The notes beneath the pieces were generated by a model. It saw only the letters and a list, made by a program, of their open reading frames with translations. It was not told the origin of the DNA and made no database searches. The translations under genes and the position numbers were made by a program. Below are positions 51,947-61,933 of a stretch of DNA of 64,000 nucleotides, one piece after another (positions within the stretch are counted from its first letter, which is position 1; each line of letters starts with the position of its first letter). Origin of the DNA: Melanopsichium pennsylvanicum (taxonomy: Eukaryota; Basidiomycota; Ustilaginomycetes; Ustilaginales); NCBI GenBank assembly GCA_900208305.1, contig OAPG01000015.1, positions 510,001 to 574,000 of the forward strand, written 5' to 3'.

Positions 51947-53355
51947 CTAGTCCCTCAGGAAGCCCTCCAACCACGCCCAGACCACGTCCACCTGCTGTCG
52001 CGTGTTCTGCGACAGTTGCTGGATCTCGCTGATCCGGCGGAGCTCTCGCTCGCCGCCGGTCCTCAGCGACTCTGTCAGCAACAGCGCAGCCACGTCGGCC
52101 AGCCCCTGTTGAAATAACTCAGTCCCCTCCTGCACCCCGTGGAAGAGGGACTCGGCACGCCTTACGGCCGCACCCAGATCCCCCAGGCCCGTAGCGGACT
52201 CCCCCGGCTGGCCTTGGGCCCGCGCCCGAGTGCGGCGCCGCTCTCGGGCAGCCTCGGCTGGACGGTCGGGGCGAGACCTAGCTCGCTTGCGAGCCGCCTC
52301 CCGCTCCCGACCCACCGCGCCCACCCGAGCCACCTCCTCCCTCAGTTCCTCCTCCTCCTCCGGGATCTCGCCAAGTGTCCTCAGCGACAACCTGACGTTG
52401 GGGTGGGGGCGGCGACGCCGACCGACCCCTCCGGACCTCCACCTCTCAAGCAAGCACGCGTAAACCCTCATTCGGAGGGGACCTTGGGCGCCGCCAAGTG
52501 GTGGGACTGTCAAGGAAAACAAAAGGAGGAACAAGAGTCAGCCGACCACCCAAGACATTGCGACAGACGCCCGACGGAAATACTTACCGCGCATATCCGC
52601 GTCGCAGGGTTGCCCGTGCTGCCCCTGACACCGACAGCAGCGGAGATCGCCTCCTGCCCGCTCACAGGCAACGCCGGCGCATACGCAGGCGTAGCAATCG
52701 CCCCAAGTCTCGGCCCATAGCGGGGCAAGGTCTGTCGTATTGGCCACGGAAACACAAACGTCAGTAGCGATCCCAATCAACACAGCAATGGAACAAATAC
52801 TTACCATCACCAACGAGTTCCGGAGTGATCTCGATGGGAACCGAAGGACGCGACCACGGCATCAAATTCCGGGGCGCCAGGACAAGGGAAGTGTGGGTCG
52901 ATGCAGAGGAGGGAAGGGCCGACGGATCGGCAGACTGTTGACGCATGGCGCGCTTGCGACAGCCCGAGTTGGCCCCCCGGGAAAGGTGAGCACGCGGGGA
53001 GCGGCGCACCCCCCGGATGGGACCAGCGGAGGTCTCCGACGGCCGATCTGTCGTAATCGAAACAAGGGGGGAGGGAACAAATGTCAGTAACCCATTCCAC
53101 GGCACCGACCGGTGGTTGTCAGACCCTCTGGGCCCCCCATCCACAACCGAATCACAACGGAACCACAACCGACTCACCTCCGGAAGCGGGTAATGTTGTT
53201 GTTGTTGTTGTTGCTGTTGTTGTTGTTGCTGCTGCTGCTGTTGCCGACGCTGCCGCCGTCGCGGACGTAGGCAATGGAGGGGGAACGGTACTGATACCGG
53301 CCGACGGGTTGTCGGCCGGGGAATCCATGGAAGCGTCTGCTGGTGACGACAACAT
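51947..53355 (-). CDS. Intact antisense accessory gene of the chromovirus, Zn2Cys6-like protein
   Basis: Four exons: 53355-53178, 53047-52805, 52731-52588 and 52506-51947. All three introns (130, 73 and 81 nt; GTGAGT/GTAAGT...CAG) are phase 1 and no stop interrupts the 374-aa product. Exon 1 is A/T-rich low complexity. Exon 2 is S/R-rich with a basic CRKRAMRQ. Exon 3 encodes CYACVCAGVAC, eight residues, then CCRCQGQHGQPC. The cysteines fit CX2CX6CX8CX2CX7C, the Zn(II)2Cys6 consensus, though without the usual basic residues between Cys2 and Cys3. Exon 4 begins PPLGGAQGPLRMRVY and is an acidic/arginine-rich helical region (REAARKRARSRPDRP). It lies antisense between pol and the polypurine tract. 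Function unknown; a regulator of the element or host chromatin is a guess. Confidence 0.75.
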
Positions 53356-53413
53356 TGCGAAAAAAGAATGGGGAAGAATGGGGGAAATCGAGAAGGAAGA
53401 CCCGTCGACCCCC

Positions 53414-53423
53414 ATCCTTATAT
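53414..53423 (-). promoter_or_regulatory. TATA-like box of chromovirus antisense gene
   Basis: On -, GATATAAGG about 60-65 nt upstream of the ATG at 53355. Same relative position as the TTAAATAG box of the other LTR family's accessory gene. Confidence 0.4.
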
Positions 53424-53656
53424 CCCCCCTCGATAGCTACGCACGAGCAATGGCGCACAGTCAATTCCGCCGGTCCAAGGCATTGTGGGTGGTATTGCCT
53501 CATTGCTGCGCATCCGCGATTAAATTGCCGAGGCGAGCGTCGCAACTTGTACAGAGAGGCGCCCCTGGCGCGGATTAAGGTTGAGGGAGTACGACCCCCC
53601 TCGCCCTCCTGTCCTATCAGCCGCCTGGGGACCAGTCGGCCTGAACCGGGGGGTAA

Positions 53657-54087
53657 TGTTAGTGCCTACCAACCGGAGTCCAAAGAGGGGGTGCTCGGCC
53701 CCCCTCCCGATTGAGCGATCGTCGTGATCGGGCCCCGACCGACCCTCTCCGGACCCCTCGCAGCGGAGCGGTCGGCCTGACACGATCCTCCTACCGCCCA
53801 ACCGCGGCTGGTCCCTCCGTACGTAGGATACGACCGTCGGCAACCTAACATTGTAACGCCGCGGTGGGAAGTGACCGATAGCTCCTGTACCTTACCACCC
53901 CGCCCCCCGCCTGACATGAGGTTGCCTCCGGACCTTGTCGCATGTATTACTTAGTTAGCTCTATAGCAACGCAGTAGTGTGCTCTGACCCCCGACCGCCT
54001 GTGTCGCCCCGCCTACGACCTCTCCGTACCCGTAGCCTCCATCCCGGCTGTAGCCGCCCGCGGTATCTAGACCCTACAGCCTTAACA
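53657..54087 (+). mobile_element. Chromovirus 3' LTR
   Basis: 431 bp, TGTTAG...CTTAACA, with 5-bp inverted ends (TGTTA/TAACA), directly preceded by the polypurine tract CCGGGGGGTAA. Unrelated in sequence to the 1-kb LTRs. Its right end interrupts accessory gene copy 3, whose last codons (TGT TAA on -) are supplied by the LTR. Confidence 0.8.
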
Positions 54088-55219
54088 CCCAGGCACCAAA
54101 GAAGGCTCAAGATCCTCGAAAGGCGAGCGCATAGACCGCACTTGCCGCTGACGATCGAGGTACTCCTCGATCATCGTCAGCACCGGGACTCGCCGACTGC
54201 GAGGCAAAGCGGACCAAATGATACGCATCGCGTATGCCCAGTTTGGGTCCTCCACACCGTTCGAGTCACGGTCAAGCCTACGTACCTCTCCCAATCCTCG
54301 ACCTCCCGCTCCCGAGACGTGAGCTCGCTCGACGCCACGCTTGCCTCGATGCAGGTGGCGAGGAGGAGCGTCGCCAGCGTATACCGTCGTCGGCAACGCC
54401 CTCGCAGTTCGCACGCACTTCTTGTGGCCGCCAAGATGGCAGTGCACACAAGCGCGCGGAGTTCTGCCCTTGCCACCGGCAGAAAGTACGTCAGCGAAGG
54501 CCGACGCGAAACAACTGGGACACAAAAAAAGGGGAGAACCAGAGTCAGCAGCGAGTATCAAAGGGACAGCGAGCATCGAACGGAGAAGGGGGCAGCAGTA
54601 CTCACGGTATGCCAAGCTTGGCGCAGCGGGCGCATTGCCAACTCGGCCAAGGCATGCAGCCCTCGGTCAGTCAAAGGAGGACCAGCCAATGGAGGCGACC
54701 AGCCGCCACGGAACCCTCCGATACCACCCAAGTAGGGGGCCAGGCCTCGCACGCCACGAACACCAGCAACACCGGAGCGATAAATAGCTCAGCCCACAGC
54801 GCGATCTCGAGGTAGTTGGGCACATGAGGCCCAACGAGCGGAGCGACAGGGTCCTCCCTGGCCTCGCTCACCCTCCCTACAACCGACTCCTCCACCTCCA
54901 TTGCCTCCAGCCGCTCTTCCTCCTCCCCTGCGGCATCGCTCCCCAGGAACAACGGCTCCAGTGGTTGCGGCGTTGACCGCAACGCGACGAGCTGCTCGGC
55001 AGCAACAATTTCGATGGGCTGCTCGCCAGCAGCAGGGGACGACGAAGCTGTGGCCTCGAGGCCGACAGCCGAAGGTGTTGTCACTGCCCAAGTGGCAGGA
55101 TTTTGGTTGCGAAGCCTGGCGCTACGGCGCACAGGCTCTTCTGCCCTGAGGGCAGGCAGTCGTGTCGACGCTGGTCGCGATGACGCAGCGGAAGGGGCAT
55201 TATTCGAGTGGTTCGACAT
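54082..55219 (-). pseudogene. Antisense cysteine-motif gene, copy 3 (nonsense codon, 3' end cut by LTR)
   Basis: Inverted relative to copies 1 and 2. Exon 1 is 55219-54606, the intron 54605-54515 (91 nt, longer than the 70 nt elsewhere through a ~21-bp near-duplication) and exon 2 is 54514-54082. A TGA at 54673-54671 replaces the CGG/CGA of copies 1 and 2. Exon 2 is otherwise open and extends through CVHCHLGGHKKC and a C-terminal region NWAYAMRIIWSALP until the chromovirus LTR end adds a stop. Confidence 0.75.
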
Positions 55220-55321
55220 CTTGACGGTTTGGAAGGTGCTGTTGGTGGAAGAACAAGTCGGGGGAACACCCGCCGACCCTATTTAAGCCTCAACGGAGCT
55301 CGGCTCTCGAAGGGGGGGTAG

Positions 55322-56350
55322 TGTCACGGGAGTGGGTCCCAAGGAAGAGGTCTGCGCAGACCAGAGATGTTGAATCGGCTGAGATCCGGTGGGAGAGCAT
55401 GTCTCGACGGATCTCAGGGAGATCTGGTGGATATTGGTGGGCTCATGGGATTTAAGGTTAGCGCAGAACTGAGAAGTTGAATCGGACGAAATCTGGTGAG
55501 AGAGCAGGTCTCAACGGATCTCACGGAAATTTGGCGAGTGGCAGTGACTCGCCGGATATCGAAGGTATCGATGGCAAGGGGAGCATCTGCGACGGCGGTG
55601 ACCAACACCACGCCGGAACGACACGTGGGCCAATCGACGCCCAGGGGGGCAATGGAGAGAGAGAGCACGCGGGTGTGCTCGGAAGCACCCTGCCGAAGGA
55701 CTAGGGGCAGTCTTATTGTGCGGGGGTCCAAGCTCGACGCACGCAGGTTGTACAGTACCGATGGACCTCGCACACGATACATATATATAAATACTCTGTT
55801 CCCCGCTATCGGATGAGCGGAAGCTCATCCACTCTATCTTATATCTCAGTCACACATATTTATCAGTACGTCGTACTTACCATACTCTTCACACGTCGCA
55901 CATCGCAATACCATTCATTGCGATCCATATAGTCTGTGTCCCCGTCGGTGAACGGAGAACACGGTGAACGGAGAACAACATATAGACGTCGTCGACACCC
56001 CAATTGACGCTGTAGCACTTCAACTACAGGCGGAACCTCAACCGCGGGCCTGGCACCACAACCAGTCCCTCATATCCCCACCAGCAACGACGGCTGAGGT
56101 CTAACCCAGCCACCAGCAGTATCCCGTCGACGTCGTGACACTTGCGTCGACCGAATACCCCGTCCGAGCTTGCCGCGTTACCTCTGTACGGAGTGTCACC
56201 AGCGGTCAGCCGATATCCGTCGAGAGATCACCACTCGCGGGATTCTCTTCGATATCCGTTGAGGCCAAGCTTAACCGCCGGAATTCACTGAAATCCGGCG
56301 AGTCGCGCTTTCTCACGGGAATTCGGATCTCTGGCACGCGACCGCTGACA
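55322..56350 (+). mobile_element. LTR copy 3 (3' LTR, element in plus orientation)
   Basis: 1029 bp, TGTCACGGG...CCGCTGACA, preceded by the polypurine tract GAAGGGGGGGTAG at 55308-55321. Inverted relative to copies 1 and 2 and somewhat more diverged, including a short internal duplication of GGTGAACGGAGAAC near 55950-55977. Its outer end meets CpG-poor DNA at 56351. Confidence 0.85.
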
Positions 56351-58832
56351 GTGTGCATCAATATTGTGACTCTTTTGTTGTTTCTGATGAAGCATACCAT
56401 CTTGATGCTGTCTAAGCTTGTGTCAACCATCTCAATTGCACACAGGATTGTTTGGTGGCTTTGAGTAGATATCATTCTTGAATTGCACTATAGTACATAC
56501 CTGTAATTGAATGATATCTTCTACCTGCATCTCTTCTTTGTTGTTTGCTGTTGTCTGAGAATTTACACTGCTCTGCAGGAGTGAAAGATCTATTGATGCA
56601 GAGCTAAACCCTATACAATGGCAACTGAAGTACTTGTGCAAGGTTGGAGGATTGCAACCAGGCTATGTGCTGACTTGGTTGCCAACAAGGCAGGTCTTGG
56701 CATTGTATAGGATCATACTGACAAGGAAGTCTTGCCCACACAGCAAGGTGCCAATCTGCTGTCATCATTTTACATTGAATCAAGACCACTTTTTTGGTAT
56801 CTGGCCTATAGACCATTCAACTTGAATTTGAAACTTGTTCATCACATAGTCAAAGTTGGCTTGCATTGACATAATGATGTTGCCTTTGAACTTGGTGATG
56901 ATAGCGCTCAAATTCCTGGATGCAGTAGCTCCATTGAGATACAAATGCTTGCCATCTGTCAGGGGCCAATGTGCCTGAAACCTGGGGTTTTATTGTGTTT
57001 CAAAATGAGACCTGCTGAAAATGTATGTTCTATCTGGTTTTGTTCTGAAACCCGCTGGGATTGGTTCAAGTTGACTAGCCTCTGTGGACACTCCATTCAG
57101 CGGTAGTGCGGCTTGTCCAAATGATTGTGTGACCTGCACTATACACAAGTGTCCTTGATGCAAGCGCCGGTTGCTGTCTACAATGTCTCCTGCAAACTTG
57201 GGAGCTGTTGTTGTTGCCTGATAAGGCTACGGTGTGGGTTCCGCTGCCGCGGTTGAGGTTCCGCCTACAGTGGAGGTGCTGTAATGTCAGTAGAGGTGCT
57301 GACAGTTGTTGAGTGTGTTTGATCTCTGGACACAAACACTTTAATGCTGCAATACCTGGTGATTGCAGCGGAGACAAGAGGGAGATACTGAGAAATTTAT
57401 AACATATAACTAAGGTAATGAATAATAGAGTGGATGAGCTCCGCTCTTCCACAATTGAAATGAATGCCCTCTTATATCTTTCAAGCCCTGCTTGAAGTTC
57501 TTATCAGGATCCCTCTTATCAGGGCCCCCCTTATTGGTGGTTAGTCTCTTAAGCTGCCTTGTGCCTGTGTACACCGGATTTGGCCCCCATGATTGTCAGT
57601 GCTGGCTACCAGAGCCAGTAGCTGCTTATCACTTGACACCAAATCCTACTGAGCCTGTCATCTGGACCCTCCATACCTGTTGGAGATCCTTCCCATCCTT
57701 GTAGCAGCCCTCCACAGTGTCTCTGGTCCCCATCTACAGCTTCCAGCAAGTGTTCAACCAAAATTGGCTGGAAACCCACCTTTTACTGGAACTCAACATG
57801 AAACCCAATAAAATCAAGGGTTTCATCCGGACTCATTCTGATTCCCTGTAACACCATCTTTGTCCCTTGCATGCTGCCAAGCCCAAATGACCAGTCTTGT
57901 GTCTGTGTCAATGTGAGCATCATGCCATCTGCTCTCAAATGGCTCAGAAACAAACACCAGACCATCCAATGTTTAATTGAACCGGTATTTCAAACAATGG
58001 TTATGCTTTTGACCATTATAGACAAATTGTTGATTAACCAAGGAGGGCATGGCAATGGATTATGTGGTACCATTGATTGGTACCCAGAAGCAAGGCATCC
58101 AAAACTTGTGGAAGATGGCTGCCTCAAACTGATGCAGTTGCTGTGGTGAAACAAGGTGATGTTTTCAGCTTTGAACATCAATGAGATGTCCCCAATGCCT
58201 GTACAGCCATGTGCTCATGTGCCAAACAATGCAACTGATACAAGGATGAGACCACCCATACTGACCCTTGAGAGACCTGTGCATGCATCCCCAGAGCCAT
58301 ATACACAGCATGAAGAATGCAAGCTCACTCTTGACACAGTCTTGATCTTGCATACAAATGGGGTTTGGTATCATCAAAGCATGATGAATTGTCTCAAATT
58401 CCCAGAGAGTGAAGCCTGTATTGGCCAGCCAATGAGTCTTGTCAAGCTCTTGTACAAAATTTGTGTACAAGCATGGCTTGAGAACCCTTGGTGGCTTCTG
58501 TTGGAGTGAAGCAATCAAGATTGCAGCTTGCATGACCCATTGCATATACAAGCTTTTGAGTGGTTTGGTGTGCATCATCTTGTGCAAATGCTCCACGAGA
58601 TGATGGTGCAGCATATAAAGTTGAATTTGTGTTTGCAGGGAAGTGTGGGGTGGGGCAGATGTGATGGTGGTACTCATAGCTACAGTATGGCCAGAGGCAA
58701 CAAGACAGCCACAACTGCAATGCTGTTGATGCACAATTACACTTTCACTCATCATTTGTAAGCATAAAGAACCTATAAATGTTACATTTCTCATGAACAC
58801 AAATCTTTCTTAGGCAAAGTCATCGAGACGCA
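56351..58832. other. CpG-depleted degenerate repeat block
   Basis: 2.5 kb with very few CpG dinucleotides by eye and excess TG/CA, lacking any credible gene. It contains a decayed relative of the 1-kb LTR (57249-57450). The longest frame (minus, 58800-58165) is rich in M, H, C and W, as expected from deaminated DNA, and has no family resemblance. Interpreted as old transposon DNA that lost CpG by methylation-linked or RIP-like mutation. Confidence 0.6.
57249..57450 (+). repeat. Decayed copy of the 1-kb LTR family
   Basis: 57249-57282 matches the LTR around 40679-40713 (GCGGTTGAGGTTCCGCCT...GTGGAGGTGCT), and 57424-57445 matches 40871-40891 (TAGAGTGGATGAGCT). Order and spacing (about 176 versus 190 nt) are conserved, while sequence between has drifted. 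Orientation as copies 1 and 2. Confidence 0.65.
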
Positions 58833-58951
58833 GACAATGTCGTGATGCGATGGTCTCATCATCGCAATGACTTTGCTTATGCACATCTCCATAAAAGCCA
58901 TCGAGACGACTCGAAGTCATCGCAACGGAGGTGCACCGAAACCGCTCTATT
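58833..58951 (+). repeat. Inverted repeat, left arm, flanking the SAC locus
   Basis: 119 bp matching the reverse complement of 63710-63828 without gaps at roughly 80% identity by eye; the inner GGTGCACCGAAACCGCTC is identical. It lies about 215 bp before the SAC ATG and may include its promoter. Confidence 0.75.
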
Positions 58952-59165
58952 TACGATAAATCAAACTCCCTTTTGTGTACCTCCCCACTTGGGTGTCGCT
59001 TCTTTACAACTTTTACGTATCAATCTTGTCTTATGCAAGCGAGCCTCTCTATCCTTCTCTTACCTATATCTCCACCCTCCACGCTAACGATATAGCTCCT
59101 GTCTTGAGGGCTTGCTCTGCGCTACACTACTCGAGCGTGCAAAGGCAGCTCGGCCGAACGACATC

Positions 59166-61688
59166 ATGTTCAAGGCCATGTTTTCTTCGTCTAGCAGCTC
59201 CAAGCAGCAAAAATCAACTGGCAACGATGCAGCTCGTGCCTCGTCATCGTCCAAGAGCACTCCATTGTCTCCTTCGTCCTCACCGACCGTGTCTTCCGCA
59301 CCCCTCCTACCATCTCGTGCCTCCAGCTCAACCATGGCGGGCTGGACAGTCACACCCTTTCCGCACTCGCTTCTAGAGCGTCGCATTGGCATCTTGCCCA
59401 CCGCACAAGGCCTGCTTGTATATCCTCGCAGCTCGTCACATCTACACTCGCAACACCGTCATCAGCAACAATATGTGAGCTCGCATGCTGCTCAGCACGT
59501 TAAGTCCGGCACGATGGCGACAACCAACATAGCCGCGTCCCGTCCCTTCGGCTCGGGTGACGGCTTCAAGCTCGCAACCATTGGAGCGTCTAGCCAATCA
59601 TCACCGAGCACTTCTGTCACGCCTCTTCTCGCCGCAGGTGCTGTTCCTCAGATCACCTCGCTCGACGTTGGCTTCCTCGTCGACTGGAGCAAAGATGCCA
59701 AGGTCACGCCGTTGCAACCAGACGCATGGAAGGCTGTCCTTGACAACGCGGCTTCGGAAGATCCCACCATCGAATGCTCTGGCATCATCGGTCTAAACCG
59801 CCTCTTTAGCAGCAGCTACCTCTTTGTCATCACCAGCTCGAAGCTGATCGGCCACTACTTTCACGATTCCCGACCCATCTACTGTTGCACAGGTGTACTG
59901 GCCATTCCCTTGCTGCGAGAAGAAGCCGCACAAGCCATTCGCGCTCAACTGGCTAAGCAAGGCAATATAGCCGCCGGAAGATTCTCCCAAGCTGCGGCTG
60001 CCAACTCCTGCATCGATGAAAACGCCTCAAGCGACAGCAGCTTCGATGAAGAGGCCGACTCTTCCGACACCGACTACGACGACGTCGAGACGCCGGCCGC
60101 CATCCCGAAAGAGCCTTTCTTCTCCTCCTTCTCCGACTCGCAGCGAGCCGATACCTTGCGCATGCCCAAATCCCGGCCATGGCTCACCCGTGCTGCCAGA
60201 GCCGTCTCTGACGGCCGTATAGAGACTATCTCAGAAGACTCTGCTGCGCAAGCCCATATCGCCGACGCCACCGAGACATCGATAGACGTGGTCGAAGCAC
60301 CGCAGCCCGACCCGACGCCACATTCACCCGATGCAGTCCAACAGTCACCCGCTGTAGACGCGTCCGTCGCAGTGTCAGCCACGCCTCACGAACAATGGCA
60401 TGCCGCCAAACAAGCCGAACTTGAGGACAAAACAGTCCGAGAAATGGCAAAATATTGGGCTCGTGGCGAGTTCTGGTTTGCCTACGACTTTGATCTCACA
60501 ACATCTTTGCAGAACAAGAGACGTGCGCTCGAAAGCATCCGAAAGCCAGAATCGAATCCTGGCCTGAGTTCGATGAATCACTTCCCTTACCAAGCCCACG
60601 CTCCACAGGCGACCTTTCCGGACAGTCAAAGGTCAATCGAATTTCCTTTGCTCGCCGAGCCATATTCCAATCTGCCTTTGTGGAGGAGAGCTGATCGCCG
60701 CTTTTGGCACAATGAGCACATGTCGAAAGACTTGATTCACGCTGGCTTGCATGCTTACATCCTGCCCGTCATGCAAGGCTACATCCAGACGGCCGCCCTA
60801 CCCATCCAGCACATCGGAGCATCGGAGCAAGGGCAAGAGCAGGACGAGTCTTTCCCTTCAAGCGACCCCGCTCATGCAGTACTGCGCTGTCAAATGATGG
60901 TCCTTTCTCGTCGTTCAAAGGAAAGGGCAGGATTGCGCTTTCAACGTCGAGGCATCAACGAGTCAGGTCAAGTCGCCAACTTTGTTGAGACCGAGCAGAT
61001 TTTGTACGTCTTGCGCGATCTATCTTCACTGGAAACAGCTTCCCGCTTCAGTGGTGACGCCCTTTCCTTTGTACAGATTCGAGGATCCATCCCTTTGTAC
61101 TGGTCGCAGAGCCCATTCTCGCTCAAGCCGCCCCCTGTGCTCGAGCGCACCGCCACCGAAAACACTGAAGCTTGTCGTAAGCATTTTGCTGCTCAAGTGG
61201 ACAGATACGGAGCCCTCACATGCATCAATCTTGCTGAACAAGGCGGAAAAGAAGGCGACATTTCGAAAGCTTACCGCGCAGCTGTGGAGCAGCTTTGTTC
61301 AGAGGATCCAGCCAAGGACGAGAGTGGCGGCAAGAAATGGGACCGAACAAAGCTGCACTACGTCGATTTCGACTTCCACAAGGAGTGCTCGGGCATGAAG
61401 TTTGAAAATGTCGGTAAGCTGATCGGCCAGATGGAGCAAACCCTTGGCGATATGAAATACTACCACCACCGCACTATCGATCCGGCGAACCCTAATGCGG
61501 TGGAGGTCACGAGCAGGCAGACCGGTGTGTTTAGAGTATCGTGCTTGGACTGTCTTGACAGGACTAACGTAGTTCAATCCGCTTTTGCTCGACACGTGCT
61601 CACAGGTCAGCTTGCTAAGCTAGGCATCAGAGTCGGAGTCGCTCTTCCCACTACTGTTGCAACGGCACGATATTCTAATCACCCTTGA
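59166..61688 (+). pseudogene. Sac2/INPP5F-like phosphoinositide phosphatase, 5' half of a split gene
   Basis: SAC-domain lipid phosphatases remove phosphates from phosphoinositides on endomembranes. From ATG 59166, 840 codons in one exon. The start of the SAC domain is WTVTPFPHSLLERRIGIL near residue 60. Later blocks are LPLWRRADRRFWHNEH, IHAGLHAYILPVMQGYIQ, FVQIRGSIPLYWSQSP and the catalytic loop RVSCLDCLDRTN (CX5R, Cys793-Arg799). Family resemblance ends about ten residues after FARHVLTGQLAKLGIR, then the frame stops. The missing remainder is found inverted at 63553-61934. Both halves are open and well conserved, so the break looks recent. The 5' half alone lacks the end of the SAC fold and probably is not functional. 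Confidence 0.8.
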
Positions 61689-61933
61689 TATCCTTTGTTC
61701 GCGCATCGCAATCACATATGCCCAGTCACGCATTTCTCACCAGTCATATTCACTTGTACGGTTCGTCGTGCCTTCCTTGCCTCTTCCGACCGTGCCGCAT
61801 GGCAAAGTATTTGCAGGGAAGCTTGAAAGAGATGCTGTTCCAATTGGGAGAAGTTGAGGTGGGGGTATATGACCGAGACAAGCACATGATGGAATGGGAA
61901 AACCAAAGAAATGAGCTGGAAGCGGCTTGCCAC

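Larger units (their letters stand above)
51234..54087 (+). mobile_element. 3' part of a chromodomain Ty3/gypsy retrotransposon (chromovirus)
   Basis: Contains, on +, the end of pol (integrase C-terminus plus chromodomain, 51234-51763), an antisense four-exon gene (53355-51947 on -), a polypurine tract (CCGGGGGGTAA, 53646-53656) and a 431-bp 3' LTR (53657-54087). The 5' LTR, gag and most of pol are missing. The left edge is an abrupt switch from accessory gene copy 2. The right edge coincides exactly with the LTR terminus inside accessory gene copy 3, as expected for integration there followed by loss of the 5' part. Confidence 0.82.

Noticed and set aside
58165..58800. 211-codon minus-strand frame
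   Set aside because: Composition (M, H, C, W, Q rich) reflects CpG-depleted DNA. No family motif, and it lies within decayed repeat sequence.
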